Of a DNA stretch of 64,000 nt, positions 1 through 9,124 are shown one piece after another (position 1 is the stretch's first letter; each line of letters opens with the position of its first letter). Position numbers and translations under genes: made by a program. This DNA is from Candidatus Poribacteria bacterium (GTDB lineage: Bacteria > Poribacteria > WGA-4E > WGA-3G): assembly GCA_022822085.1 (NCBI GenBank), contig JAJECK010000091.1, positions 1 to 64,000 on the forward strand, written 5' to 3'. The notes beneath the pieces were generated by a model. The model ran no database searches, was not told the origin of the DNA, and saw only the letters and a program-made list of their open reading frames with translations.

Positions 1-222
1 TAATTGATAATGCTACTGAGCGAAAAAATGCTATTCTCACAAAGTATCTATAGGGGTGCATGACGAATGCGTTTTTGTTTGATTTTCAGTTGTTTTTAGG
101 GTATGATACTGTTGTTAATGACTCTTGGTGATATATTTGATCAACGTGTCTACGAAAAAGACCCATAATTAAGTTGTACAATTTTGGGTGGTACTGTAAT
201 GAAACTGGCACTGGAGGACCTT

Positions 223-618
223 ATGAAAACGATACTTGCCCTCTCAATATTTCTCTCTGTGCTTGTGCTGCCTGCTTTCTGTCAAACACCACAGAATACT
301 GTAGAGACTGACATTGCAGTGATCAAGACTGAAATCGCAGTGATTAAGACTGAAATCAAGAATCTAAAAGAAACTGTGAGTAAAGGAATTGAAAGTGTTC
401 AGGAGGATTTTAAAACTGTTCAGAAAGGTTTTGACAGACAAAATAACATTATCATTGCCTGTATTGGTATCCCTTGGGCGGTTATCGCGCTCGGTGCAAC
501 TGTGTGGGGCATATTAGCACATAGGCGAAACAGAAAAGATCACACCCTCGAAAAGCAGATTGAGACGCTCACACAGGAGATCGAAACGCTCAAACAACAG
601 CGGATCGTCCAACCCTAA
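223..618 (+). CDS. Hypothetical membrane-anchored coiled-coil protein
   Basis: Unrecognised small protein of 131 residues. The ATG at 223 is chosen because GGAGG lies five bases upstream and the protein then opens with a signal-like stretch (residues 1-20). An earlier in-frame ATG at 199 has no comparable ribosome site. Residues 28-72 look like a heptad-rich coiled coil and contain a direct repeat of IAVIKTE (31-37 and 38-44). Residues 75-99 form a hydrophobic membrane segment, followed by the basic stretch HRRNRK and a second short coiled coil (105-127). It could be a periplasmic or cytoplasmic tether. It precedes leuC by 75 bases but shares no obvious function with it. Confidence 0.7.
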   Translation: MKTILALSIFLSVLVLPAFCQTPQNTVETDIAVIKTEIAVIKTEIKNLKETVSKGIESVQEDFKTVQKGFDRQNNIIIACIGIPWAVIALGATVWGILAHRRNRKDHTLEKQIETLTQEIETLKQQRIVQP

Positions 619-693
619 TACTCCGGATTGACGAATTCTTACTAACAACTTTTATTATTTTATGGACAAACAGGACAGAGGTAAAAGAAAAAC

Positions 694-2097
694 ATGAAAA
701 CACAAACGATGTATGAAAAGATATGGGACGCGCATCTCGTACGAGCATCAGAGGACGAGGTGCCGATTCTTTATATTGATACACACCTTGTTCACGAAGT
801 AACGTCCCCGCAAGCATTTGAGGGTTTACGACTCAACAACCGTAAGGTGCGACGACCCGATTTAACTTTCGCTACAATGGATCACAACGTGCCGACAACG
901 GACAGAAGCCTGCCTATCAAAGATCAGATTGCTGCAAAGCAGATGGAAACACTGGCACAAAACTGTGCCGAATTTGACATTTCACTCTACGACATCAACA
1001 GTCCTGAGCAGGGCATTGTGCATGTCATCGGACCTGAACTTGGCATCACACAACCTGGAAGAACGATTGTATGCGGTGATAGCCATACCTCAACGCACGG
1101 TGCGCTCGGTGCGCTTGCATTCGGTATCGGCACAAGCGAGATTGAGCATGTCCTTGCCACGCAATGTCTCTTACAACACAAGTCGGAAACTTTTGAGATA
1201 AGGGTTGACGGCACACTGCCTTACGGCGTTACTGCAAAAGACATTATCCTCTCAATTATCGGACATATCGGCATAGATGGCGGCAACGGTGCTGTGGTGG
1301 AATATACAGGTTCTACGATCCGATCCCTTAGCATTGAGGAACGGATGACTGTTTGTAATATGTCCATTGAGGCAGGCGCACGTGCGGGCATGATCGCACC
1401 TGATGACACAACATACCAATATATCGCTGACAAACGTTTTGCGCCGAAAGGTGAAGCGTTTGATGCAGCAGTCGAACGTTGGAAACAACTTCCGACAGAC
1501 GAGGGAGCACCCTATGATCGTGTGTTAAAACTTGATGCAACCGACATTGCACCACAGGTGACATGGGGTACAAATCCCGGTATGGTAACAGATGTAACAG
1601 GACATGTGCCAAATCCAGCGGATATGGACACAACCGACGAGAAACGTGCCGCAGAACATGCGTTGGAATATATGGACCTTCAACCCGGCACCCCTATGAC
1701 AGACATCACTGTGGACAGAGTTTTCATCGGCAGTTGTACGAACTCTCGTATTAGTGATTTACGTGCTGCAGCCGAGGTGGTGAAGGATAGGAAAGTTGCA
1801 GATACCATCAACGCAATGGTTGTCCCCGGTTCACAAGCGGTCAAACGACAGGCAGAAGCGGAAGGTCTGCACGAGGTTTTTCGTGCGGCAGGTTTTGAAT
1901 GGCGCGAGGCAGGTTGTAGTATGTGTCTCGGTATGAACCCCGATATCTTGACACCCGGACAACGTTGTGCAAGCACATCAAATAGAAATTTTGAAGGAAG
2001 ACAAGGCAAAGGGGGACGCACACACCTTGTCAGTCCGCAGATGGCTGCTGCAACTGCAGTCACAGGTCGTTTTGTTGATATTCGTACTTTTGGATAA
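694..2097 (+). CDS. leuC: 3-isopropylmalate dehydratase large subunit
   Basis: Isomerises 2-isopropylmalate to 3-isopropylmalate in leucine synthesis, as a heterodimer with LeuD. The 467-residue length is normal for the family. Aconitase-superfamily signatures are clear: [20 protein letters not shown] in the first half, and the three [4Fe-4S] ligands at Cys348 (FIGSCTNSR), Cys408 and Cys411 ([11 protein letters not shown]). A purine-rich GAGG precedes the ATG by about 13 bases. The partner leuD starts 751 bases downstream instead of immediately after, because a toxin-antitoxin pair lies between them. The assignment is firm. Confidence 0.97.
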   Translation: MKTQTMYEKIWDAHLVRASEDEVPILYIDTHLVHEVTSPQAFEGLRLNNRKVRRPDLTFATMDHNVPTTDRSLPIKDQIAAKQMETLAQNCAEFDISLYDINSPEQGIVHVIGPELGITQPGRTIVCGDSHTSTHGALGALAFGIGTSEIEHVLATQCLLQHKSETFEIRVDGTLPYGVTAKDIILSIIGHIGIDGGNGAVVEYTGSTIRSLSIEERMTVCNMSIEAGARAGMIAPDDTTYQYIADKRFAPKGEAFDAAVERWKQLPTDEGAPYDRVLKLDATDIAPQVTWGTNPGMVTDVTGHVPNPADMDTTDEKRAAEHALEYMDLQPGTPMTDITVDRVFIGSCTNSRISDLRAAAEVVKDRKVADTINAMVVPGSQAVKRQAEAEGLHEVFRAAGFEWREAGCSMCLGMNPDILTPGQRCASTSNRNFEGRQGKGGRTHLVSPQMAAATAVTGRFVDIRTFG

Positions 2098-2173
2098 GTC
2101 AATTACAGACATATATAAGATGAAAAAATAATACCAATAACACTCTCAATATTTAGGAAAAATGGAGGTAAAA

Positions 2174-2380
2174 ATGGAATCTATCATAATTGAAAAGATC
2201 AGAGAACTTCCTTTGGAACTTCAAGAAGAAGTCATTCATTTCATTGATTTCTTACGAAACAAAAAAAGTTCAAAACATAAGAAAAAACCGAACTTTGAAT
2301 GGATCGGTGGATTAAATATGTATCAGGACCAATTTACAGCCCTTGAACTTCAAAAAAAAGCATCAGATTGGAGGGATTAG
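2174..2380 (+). CDS. DUF2281-like antitoxin (VapB-type)
   Basis: A 68-residue protein opening with a pattern typical of DUF2281 proteins (IIEKIRELPLELQEEVIHFI, then DFLRNKK), followed by a basic linker and a C-terminal tail that would wrap the toxin. The start at 2174 is preferred over the in-frame ATG at 2162 because GGAGG (2164-2168) lies five bases upstream. Its stop codon overlaps the GTG start of the downstream PIN-domain gene by one base, the usual antitoxin-first coupling. Family assignment is by recognition of the N-terminal motif. Confidence 0.8.
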   Translation: MESIIIEKIRELPLELQEEVIHFIDFLRNKKSSKHKKKPNFEWIGGLNMYQDQFTALELQKKASDWRD

Positions 2381-2784
2381 TGTTTCTTGCGGATACTAAT
2401 ATTTTTCTTGAAGCATTGTTGGGACAAGACAAAAAAGACGATGTCCAATCATTCTTACAGAATATTGACTTGAGCACAATCTTTATTACTGATTTGTCGC
2501 TTCATTCTATAGGTATTATTCTATATAGATTGAAGAATTATACACTCTTTAGTTCTTTCACAGAGGATATAATTGTTGATGGAATCGGCGTTCTCTCATT
2601 ACCTGCGGAAGATCTTAAAACGCTGGAGTTGACAGCCGATAAATATAACCTTGATTTTGACGATGCATACCAATACACAGTTGCCTCGAAATATGAAATG
2701 CAACTCATAAGTTTTGATACAGACTTTGATCAAACTGATAGGAAACGAATGGAACCTTGTGAGGTATTACAATCAATATCTTGA
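2380..2784 (+). CDS. PIN-domain toxin (VapC-like ribonuclease)
   Basis: Predicted metal-dependent RNase of 134 residues. The GTG at 2380 overlaps the antitoxin stop codon and has GGAGGG four bases upstream. PIN acidic residues are visible: Asp in FLADTNIFLEALL near the N terminus, Asp in LDFDDAYQY, and Asp in ISFDTDFDQ near the C terminus. The length is standard, so this copy looks intact, unlike the two toxin fragments further downstream. It forms a toxin-antitoxin module with the preceding gene and sits inside the leuC-leuD interval. Confidence 0.85.
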   Translation: MFLADTNIFLEALLGQDKKDDVQSFLQNIDLSTIFITDLSLHSIGIILYRLKNYTLFSSFTEDIIVDGIGVLSLPAEDLKTLELTADKYNLDFDDAYQYTVASKYEMQLISFDTDFDQTDRKRMEPCEVLQSIS

Positions 2785-2848
2785 CATATATTAAACCTTT
2801 ATATAATGGAAAATTCCTAAAATACACACGGAAGGAGAAAACAAAAAA

Positions 2849-3439
2849 ATGGAAGCATTCAAAGAACACGTTGGACTTGTTGTACCACTTGACAGAATTA
2901 ATGTTGATACCGACCAAATCATTCCCAAGCAATTCCTAAAACGAATTGAACGCACAGGCTTCGGTGAATTTCTATTTTTTGATTGGCGTTATCTCGAAAA
3001 TAGTGATCCAAACCCGGAATTCATACTAAACCATAAGCGATATGATGGCGCGAGTATCCTCATAGCAGGTGCTAATTTCGGTTGCGGTAGTTCCCGGGAA
3101 CATGCTCCGTGGGCACTTCAACAATATGGTTTCAAAGCGATTCTTGCACCATCATTTGCCGACATTTTTCGCAACAATTGCTATAAAAACGGTATCCTGC
3201 CTATCGCCTTACCTGCAGACGTTATCGCATCGCTTAGTCAAGAAGCACAAGATACTGAAGGGTATCGGTTGATGGTAGATTTAGAAGAACAATCGGTTAT
3301 CTGTCCTGACGGCACTGCACACACGTTTGAAATCGGTGATTTTGAGAAGTACTGTCTGCTAAACGGATTGGATGAGATAGGTTGGACGTTACAGTATGAA
3401 TCTGACATTACTGCTTTTGAGAACCAAAGTCACCTATAG
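2849..3439 (+). CDS. leuD: 3-isopropylmalate dehydratase small subunit
   Basis: Swivel-domain partner of LeuC in leucine biosynthesis. The 196-residue protein carries the family landmarks: [20 protein letters not shown] near residues 12-31, [20 protein letters not shown] in the middle, and [17 protein letters not shown] after it. GGAG lies about 11 bases before the ATG. No leucine gene other than leuC is nearby. The assignment is secure. Confidence 0.97.
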   Translation: MEAFKEHVGLVVPLDRINVDTDQIIPKQFLKRIERTGFGEFLFFDWRYLENSDPNPEFILNHKRYDGASILIAGANFGCGSSREHAPWALQQYGFKAILAPSFADIFRNNCYKNGILPIALPADVIASLSQEAQDTEGYRLMVDLEEQSVICPDGTAHTFEIGDFEKYCLLNGLDEIGWTLQYESDITAFENQSHL

Positions 3440-3533
3440 ACACAAACTCTGCACTTTCAAACTATTTCCCGACAAATATAATTCAATTAACCTGTATCTG
3501 ACACAATTATACGATATTGTGATGGAGTTAAAA

Positions 3534-3794
3534 ATGGCACAACCGAATAAGATAAGAGTTAAATACAATAATGGTGTAATTACACCATTAGACAAACTCA
3601 ATCTTCCAGATGGACAAGAGCTTGAGCTTGAATTCAAAGTACTCCCTTCAGCCACTTCAGAACTTTCTAAAGAAGAAAAAAAAGACTTGATTCAAAAAAT
3701 GCGAGGTTCAATGAAAGGCACCTGGGGAAGTACCGTCAAAGAAATTGATGCTTGTATCAGATCAGAAAGGGAGCCATGGGACAGAAAACTTTAG
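3534..3794 (+). CDS. AF2212-like / DUF104 antitoxin, orphaned
   Basis: An 86-residue protein with an N-terminal beta-rich segment (KIRVKYNNGVITPLDKLNLP, then DGQELELEF) that matches the AF2212/DUF104 type of antitoxin, followed by a charged helical C terminus with the GTWGSTVKEIDA region that normally contacts a PIN toxin. The ATG at 3534 is chosen because GGAG (3524-3527) is correctly spaced; an ATG at 3522 is in frame. The downstream toxin reading frame begins inside this gene but stops after 26 codons, so the antitoxin appears to lack a functional partner here. Confidence 0.78.
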   Translation: MAQPNKIRVKYNNGVITPLDKLNLPDGQELELEFKVLPSATSELSKEEKKDLIQKMRGSMKGTWGSTVKEIDACIRSEREPWDRKL

Positions 3795-3856
3795 AAATTG
3801 ATTCAGCAGGTTCTGAAACCACGTCAATATTGTTGGATACATCTGTTTTTATATAG
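3776..3856 (+). pseudogene. 5' stub of a PIN-domain toxin
   Basis: The ATG at 3776 lies 19 bases inside the antitoxin gene, the arrangement typical of antitoxin-toxin pairs. The frame reads 26 residues ending in SILLDTSVFI and then meets TAG at 3854. LLDTSVFI is the canonical first strand and first acidic residue of PIN domains. No continuation of a PIN domain is visible in any frame before the selenoprotein gene at 3976. It is best read as a toxin truncated by deletion, leaving only its start. Confidence 0.65.
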
Positions 3857-3894
3857 ATGTGTCCGATCGATCAAAATTTATCTTTAGAACAGAT
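3857..3894. other. Junction between toxin stub and selenoprotein upstream repeat
   Basis: A short stretch, GTGTCCGATCGATCAAAATT and following bases, between the PIN-toxin stub and the inverted repeat. It shows no recognisable coding or repeat signal and marks where the toxin gene was cut off. Confidence 0.3.
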
Positions 3895-3975
3895 TTTACT
3901 TCTCCACAATAATCCTCAAAACTGCATCCGAAAATGTATATAAGTGAATAAAAAAATCTATAGTGGAGAAGTAAA
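3895..3975. repeat. 13-bp perfect inverted repeat upstream of selenoprotein gene 1
   Basis: TTTACTTCTCCAC at 3895-3907 is repeated inverted as GTGGAGAAGTAAA at 3963-3975, enclosing 55 bases. The right arm contains the ribosome-binding site (GGAG) of the TTG start at 3976, so pairing of the arms in mRNA would sequester it. The enclosed stretch GCATCCGAAAATGTATATAAG is closely similar to one near 6222, upstream of selenoprotein gene 2, indicating that the upstream region was duplicated along with the gene. It could be a regulatory hairpin or an element end. Confidence 0.5.
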
Positions 3976-5661
3976 TTGAGGACTCTATCAGACAAAATTA
4001 CGCTTAATCTTGACAGTGACGCAGAAGTGTCTGTCAAAGGCATTATTGCGCCGATTGAGCATACCGCGGGCAACTTTCATAGGGAATGGGAGGCGTTGGC
4101 GAATCTACGCGCTGCAGAACCAGAAAAGCAGTACTCTACGTCTGTGTTTCGAGATTTTCTTCCAGCCGAGACAGTTTCGGTGGGTGATTGCTGGCAGATA
4201 CAACAAGCCAGCGTCCAGAAATTACTGAAACAACTTCATCCGAATCCTTCTCTGGAAATGCGTGTGGAGATGTATGGGATAGAAGAAGCCAAAGGTCTTT
4301 GGGCATGCCTGCGCGCTTACAACAATCAATTCGTTCACATCGTGTTTCGCATTCACGCTGAATTTGCCTTAACCGACGGTTGGTTTACGCCTTCCCAATT
4401 CGCTGGACATCTCATTATTGATCGGGCACAAGAGACTATTGTTTTCTTTCAGATGTACCTCCCTGCAGGCACACTTAACTTTGACGTTCATTGGGAAACG
4501 ACATTAGAAGGTTGGGACGCTCCTCGATGGATTACAGATTGCGGCTATTGTTCGCAAATGGAGCTCCGTGCTGGAACACAAGATGTTCTACAAAACACCG
4601 AATTCACAGACACAATTACACAAGAAGAAGCAGAACGTTCGCTAATACTGAGATTCTACGAATCGCAACGAATTAACTGGATATCGTTAGAGGAAGCATT
4701 GGAAATGTCACCAGCACAACAGAAACCCGTCCATATCATTTCTCTGGATGGTCCTCTCACCGATGAGGCATGCTGAGGGAGCGGTAAAGATTTGAGGGCA
4801 GTTGTCCTCGGCAATGAACGTGTCATCAAATTCTTGAACGACAATTTTATCAACACATGGGTGTCAAATTTTGAATTAGGTAGGAAGCCGAGTGTTCAAG
4901 AATACCTTGTCAAAAGATACGCGCACGAATCTAAATCGTTTGACACAACACATCCGTTAGCACAAGCAATCAAGAGCGGTTGGCACGAACGCTCACCTGT
5001 AGACTGTTTTGTTATATCACCTGAGTTTGAATTGAGGGGTAAACTCGCTTTGAATAAATTCCTCTACGGAGGACATGACTGGGATGGCGGAAGGACAAGG
5101 GCAGAAAACTATCGACTTTTTCTCATAGAAGCCTTAGAAGGAAAATATCCCGGGTTTAGTGCTGATAATTCTTTCGCTTATCTATTAGGTGAGGAAGAAG
5201 ATATCCCCAAGCAAGAGAGTCCTTTCAAACCCTTCTTAACAGATTTGGATGTTGTGCTCAACCCTACGCAGCCTATGTTGGAAGTATTAGATGTAATCCG
5301 AACTCTGGAGGTTGGTTATCAGCAATCCACTATGGTAACAATTGATGCCACTGCCTTTGAAAAGGGTGGGATACTCACCATTGATATACGCCTCGGAAGT
5401 GCCGAACTTGCAGGTTCGTTCTATTTGTACGATAGCGACATCGTATTCCCCACAGAACGCGGACAACGTTACGACAAGTCTATTGCCAATGTTACGGATG
5501 TTCCACCCAGTGGAACGGGGCAAATTACCTATCCTTTCTACCGGAGTCAAGTTTTTAAGTTGGCGATTGTCTCTTCGGAACTTATGGATAAGAAGGAGTA
5601 TGTCAACGCCTTTCAGGCACGAATCTCTGTAGAACCAGTAGAAAAGCCTGAATCAATGTAG
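3976..5661 (+). CDS. Selenoprotein array gene 1 (Cys-Sec thioredoxin-like, UGA at 4774)
   Basis: One 561-residue reading frame if TGA 4774-4776 is read as selenocysteine (residue 267). The two halves are in the same frame, separated only by this TGA. Residues 1-230 form a domain I do not recognise, with motifs shared by all six copies: KGxIAPIE, EWxxLANxR, WACLRAYN (Cys111), FRIHAEF, GWFTPSQF, IIDR, and GYCxQMEL (Cys192). Around residues 252-270 a strand (HIISLDGPL) leads into DEAC-U-GSGK, then a helix with LNDNFINTWV and SPVDCFVISPEF, resembling a thioredoxin fold with a vicinal Cys266-Sec267 redox pair. The last ~130 residues look beta-rich. There is no signal peptide, so it is probably cytosolic. 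The start is TTG at 3976 with GGAG seven bases upstream. A SECIS-like hairpin follows the TGA. Confidence 0.85.
4794..4809 (+). promoter_or_regulatory. SECIS-like stem-loop, selenoprotein gene 1
   Basis: Starting 17 bases after TGA 4774-4776, GAGGGC pairs with GTCCTC (six pairs including one G-U) around the apical loop AGTT. Bacterial SECIS elements are short hairpins just downstream of UGA with a G-U or G-G-U in the apical loop, as in E. coli fdhF. Position and loop fit that model. The hairpin also encodes the conserved LRAVVL segment. Confidence 0.75.
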
Positions 5662-5808
5662 CATTTACGATGCTATACACTAAAGTTTGGATAAAGTCCA
5701 GGATGATTTAGTTTTCCGAAATTTTAGATTTTCGGGTACCACAGATCCACGGTAGGAGGGAACTCCGATTCCCGACTTTTCCGACAATGCGATATAGAGG
5801 TAAGACTT

Positions 5809-6093
5809 ATGCTTTCTATCACGTTGGATGTCCCGAGTGAACTTTCAACCCCACTTTCTATTTCCGGCTATAATCAAGAAAAACTGACTGAGGAGGCAAA
5901 ACGGTTGCTTGCGATCTCACTCTTCGAGCGTTACATTCTTTCTTTAGGGCAAGCTGCAAAATTGGCGGAACTACACTTGTGGGATTTTATTCGACTTCTG
6001 AGTCAGCAGGATATCCCAATTGCTGAATACGATGATGAGGAAATCCAACAGGAATTGAAGGCTGTCGAATGCTTAATACAACAAACAAAGTAA
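5809..6093 (+). CDS. UPF0175-family antitoxin
   Basis: A 94-residue protein with the UPF0175 layout: an N-terminal strand (LSITLDVPSEL), a helix with EEAKRLLAISLFERY, then ILSLGQAAKLAELHLWDFIR matching the helix-turn-helix segment, and LLSQQDIPIAEYDDEEI followed by a helical tail. Members usually precede a DUF3368 PIN-type toxin. Here only the last 24 codons of such a toxin follow. A GAGG lies about ten bases before the ATG. It sits between two selenoprotein paralogues with which it has no evident functional link. Confidence 0.78.
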   Translation: MLSITLDVPSELSTPLSISGYNQEKLTEEAKRLLAISLFERYILSLGQAAKLAELHLWDFIRLLSQQDIPIAEYDDEEIQQELKAVECLIQQTK

Positions 6094-6096
6094 CCG

Positions 6097-6171
6097 ATGC
6101 TACAAAAAGGCTTCCGACTCAGCAGGGGTTTGATCGATGCGGTGCTTGAAGAGGCAAGCGAAACACTTTGA
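6097..6171 (+). pseudogene. 3' stub of a DUF3368-type toxin
   Basis: Three bases after the antitoxin stop codon a 24-residue frame reads MLQKGFRLSRGLIDAVLEEA and ends at TGA 6169-6171. It resembles the last helices of DUF3368 toxins, which commonly end in a GFRxS-[x5]-hydrophobic-LxEAGE pattern. The catalytic PIN core is missing, so an internal deletion has probably joined the antitoxin end to the toxin end. The similarity is from memory of the family and would need a profile search. Confidence 0.5.
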
Positions 6172-6306
6172 AAACTTAACTTGCATGCAACACGAGTCGT
6201 CCAAACTTTAGTATATATAAGTGCATCCAAAAACGTGTATAAGCGAATCATTGCCACTTTTAATGGCAATGGTATCCTATACCGAAAAGGAAGTTCATGA
6301 CGATAA

Positions 6307-7923
6307 ATGAAAACTTTCAACAACAAAATTGCACTTAATCTTGACGGTGATGTGAGCGTGCTTGTCAAAGGCTTCATCGCACCGATTGAGTATTCTGGGA
6401 GCAACTTTCATGTAGAGTGGGACACGCTGGCAAATCTGCGCGTCGCTGAACCAGAAAAACAGTATCCCGCCTCAATTTTCTGCGACTTTCTTCCGAAGGA
6501 AACCGTCTCTGTCGGTACACCTTGGAAGATTGAGCACGCCGGTGCTCTGGAATTACTGAAGCAGCTTCATCCGAATCCATCTCTGGGTATGCGTGCGGAA
6601 CTGCCGCCCCATAAAACCGAATCTCAAGGACTGTGGGCATGCCTCCGCGCATACAACGCTGAATTCGCTGACATTGTGTTCCGCATCCACGCGCAATTTG
6701 ACCTAAAGGATGGTTGGTTCACACCTTCGCAGTTTACCGGGCATCTTGTAATTGATAGAATCAAAAGATCGGTTGACTTCTTTCAGATGTACGTTCCTGA
6801 AGGCACCATAAACTTTGATGCTAAATGGAAGATTGATCCAGACGAGGAGGGTCATATTACGGATAGCGGTTTCTGCCCGCAAATGGAACTCCGTGCTGGC
6901 ATAGAAAACGTTGGGCGAAACACTGAATTCATTGAATCTATTACACAAGAAGAAGTGGAGCACAAATTGAGTCGCTGCTTCTACAAATCGCAGCAAATTA
7001 ATTGGGTCCCGCTGGAAGAAGCGTTAGAGGTAGCACCCGCACAACAGAAACCGATCCATGCCATTTCCATAGATGGACCGCTCTTGGACGAATCCTGCTG
7101 AGGGAGCGGGAAATACTTGAGGGCAGGTGTCCTCTCTAATGAGCAAATCATCGAATTCTTGAACGACAATTTCATTAACACATGGGTCCCCAATTGTGAA
7201 TTAGGACGTATCCATAGTTTACGGGAACCGATTGCCAAAAGGCGCGAACGCGAGGGTAAGACGTTTGACACAACGCACCCGTTAGCACAAACGATTATCA
7301 AGGGGTGGAAAACCGGATCCAAAAAAGGATCCCCGGTGGATTGCTTGGTTATATCGCCGACGTTTGAACTCATAGGCAGACAACCCGCTAATGAACTCAG
7401 CGAAGATATTAAGTATAGTAGACTCCGACGGGTTGAGTATTACCTAACATTTTTCAAGGAAGCCTTGGAAGGAAAACTGCCCGGGTTGGGTAATATAATC
7501 CTGAATAGTGATAAGTATTCTCAGGATGTCCTAGATGTTTTCCGATCCCCGGTTGTTGGTTATGCTGATTATACCGTAGTCATAATTGATACGAGAGCGT
7601 TTGAAAATGGTGGCACGCTTACTATTGATATTGAGACTGGTAGAGCCGATGCAGATTGTTATTTCTATTTAGTTGATGGCGAAGACGAATTACCTACAAC
7701 CGAAAAAGTTACAAAAGATATGGTACTTGCACGGACATGGCTTGAACCTGATGAAACTGGACAACTTACGTGTCGTTTTGAACAAGGACAGTTTTTTAAG
7801 TTGGGTGCCACCGGGTGTAACTATAGAACTGAGAAAGGCAGCACCAACGCTTTTAAGGCAAAAATTTCTGTAGTGGAGAATTCAAATGAACACTTTACCA
7901 AACAAAATAATGCTCAACCTTGA
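6307..7923 (+). CDS. Selenoprotein array gene 2 (UGA at 7099)
   Basis: A 538-residue frame if TGA 7099-7101 is selenocysteine (residue 265). The halves before and after the TGA are in frame and align end to end with gene 1. Conserved motifs are KGFIAPIE, WACLRAYN, VFRIHAQF, GWFTPSQF, GFCPQMEL, HAISIDGPL, ESC-U-GSGK, LNDNFINTWV and SPVDCLVISP. The C-terminal beta-rich domain has the family pattern (AFENGGTLTIDI and FKLGATG). ATG 6307 is used; an ATG at 6297 is out of frame. The C terminus runs 38 bases past the start of gene 3, so the usual ISVEE end is followed by extra residues. The upstream region resembles that of gene 1 (GCATCC-[5]-CGTGTATAAG), suggesting the transcript of genes 2-6 begins here. 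Confidence 0.85.
7119..7134 (+). promoter_or_regulatory. SECIS-like stem-loop, selenoprotein gene 2
   Basis: GAGGGC and GTCCTC pair around the loop AGGT, 17 bases after TGA 7099-7101. The string GCAGGT at the loop is also present in the apical part of the E. coli fdhF element. Spacing is identical to the other five copies. Confidence 0.78.
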
Positions 7924-9124
7924 TAGTGACGCAGAGGTGTTAGTCAAGGGTTTCATCGCGCCGATTGAATACACACAATACAACTACCATGTTGAGTGGG
8001 ATGCCTTGGCAAACCTACGCGTCGTGGAGCCAGAAAAACGATATCCCACATCGATTTTCTCTGATTTCCTCACACAGGATCCTATTGCTATTGGCGATGT
8101 TTGGGAGATAAAACATGATGGTGTTTTGGAATTACTAAAACAACTTCACCCAAAACCCAATCTGGACATACATCTCAATGCAGGGGATTCTTGTGGTCTG
8201 TGGGCATGCCTACGCGCATTCAACGATGAATATGTTGACATCATGTTTCGCATCCATGCGGAATTTAAATTAACTGACGGTTGGTTCACCCCATCTCAAT
8301 TTAAGGGGAACCTTGTGATTGATCGCAGCAACGGAAGAATTGTCAGTTTTAAAATGTTTGTTCCAAAGGGTGTGCTCAATTTTGATGTTAACTGGTATAC
8401 GAAACTGGAGGGTTATAGCAAACCTTTATGGTACACTGATATCGGATACTGTCCACAAATGGAACTTCGTGCTGGGATTGATGAAATTCCAAATAGTATA
8501 GTATTTACGGAATCCATATCACAAGAAGTTGTAGAGAATAAACTGATACGTTGTTTTTACAAATCGCAGCAAATCAATTGGGTTTCGTTGGAGGAAGCAC
8601 TGAAAATCGCACCCATCCAACAGAAACCAATCCATGCTATTTCAATAAATGGACCGCTGGCAGACGAATCCTGCTGAGGGAGCGGTAAAAGTTTGAGGGC
8701 AGGTGTCCTCTCGGATGAGCAAATCATAACTTTCTTGAATGAAAAATTCATCAATACTTGGGTGCCTAATGCAGAATTGGGCAGAATCCGAAGTTTGCAA
8801 GAACCGATACAAAACAGACGAGTCCAAGAAGGTAAAGCATTCAACAAAAATCATGAATTAGCACAAACTATCATTAAGGGATGGAAAACCGGCACTAAAA
8901 AAGGCTCACCTGTCGATTGCTTCGTTATATCACCTGAGTTCGAACTGATGGGCAGACAATTGGTTAATGAACTGGACGACGACCAAAGAAATAGAGGACT
9001 ACCATCGGAAGAAGCATATTATCTCTCATATCTGAATGAAGCGTTGGATGGAAAACAACCAGGATTGGGTAATGTTGTTCTGACCTGTCAACAACCTATA
9101 CATGAATTAACGGACATAATCTGA
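7886..9124 (+). CDS. Selenoprotein array gene 3 (UGA at 8675, second UGA at 9122)
   Basis: Translation through TGA 8675-8677 (Sec264) gives a protein aligned with its neighbours: KGFIAPIE, WACLRAFN, MFRIHAEF, GYCPQMEL, HAISINGPL, ESC-U-GSGK, LNEKFINTWV, SPVDCFVISPEFE. The frame then meets a second TGA at 9122-9124 where paralogues have an Arg (DVFR in gene 4, DII-stop here), a one-base CGA to TGA change. No hairpin follows that second TGA, so it most likely ends the protein at 412 residues, deleting the C-terminal domain. The same frame stays open beyond it to 9859. It starts 38 bases inside gene 2 at an ATG preceded by GTGGAGAATTCAA. Confidence 0.8.
8695..8710 (+). promoter_or_regulatory. 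SECIS-like stem-loop, selenoprotein gene 3
   Basis: Hairpin of the same sequence as in gene 2 (GAGGGC, loop AGGT, GTCCTC), 17 bases after TGA 8675-8677. It supports the first TGA as the recoded one. Nothing comparable follows the second TGA at 9122. Confidence 0.78.

Larger units (their letters stand above)
5675..6212. repeat. Inverted-repeat-bounded insertion carrying antitoxin debris
   Basis: ACTAAAGTTTGGA at 5679-5691 recurs inverted at 6200-6212 (13 of 13). ATACACTAAAGTTT at 5675-5688 is also found at 51957-51970 inside the IS region. The enclosed ~0.5 kb holds a UPF0175 antitoxin gene and a toxin tail, and separates selenoprotein gene 1 from genes 2-6. At 5740-5780 there is a GGTAGGAGGGAACTCCG-type short palindrome. 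It could be a small mobile element; no target duplication is evident. Confidence 0.4.

Noticed and set aside
1-222. Coding sequence or RNA gene at the left edge
   Set aside because: No open frame with a start and recognisable protein, and no tRNA-like cloverleaf; nothing could be supported.
628-658. Promoter for leuC (TTGACG with TATTAT)
   Set aside because: The spacer is 19 bases to the better -10 match, so the evidence was too weak to list as a feature.
4792-5661. Downstream halves of the array genes as independent genes starting at TTG
   Set aside because: The halves are in the same frame as the upstream parts, the TTG aligns with Leu inside a conserved motif, gene 5 has CTG there, and no proper ribosome site is present other than the purine-rich recoding context.
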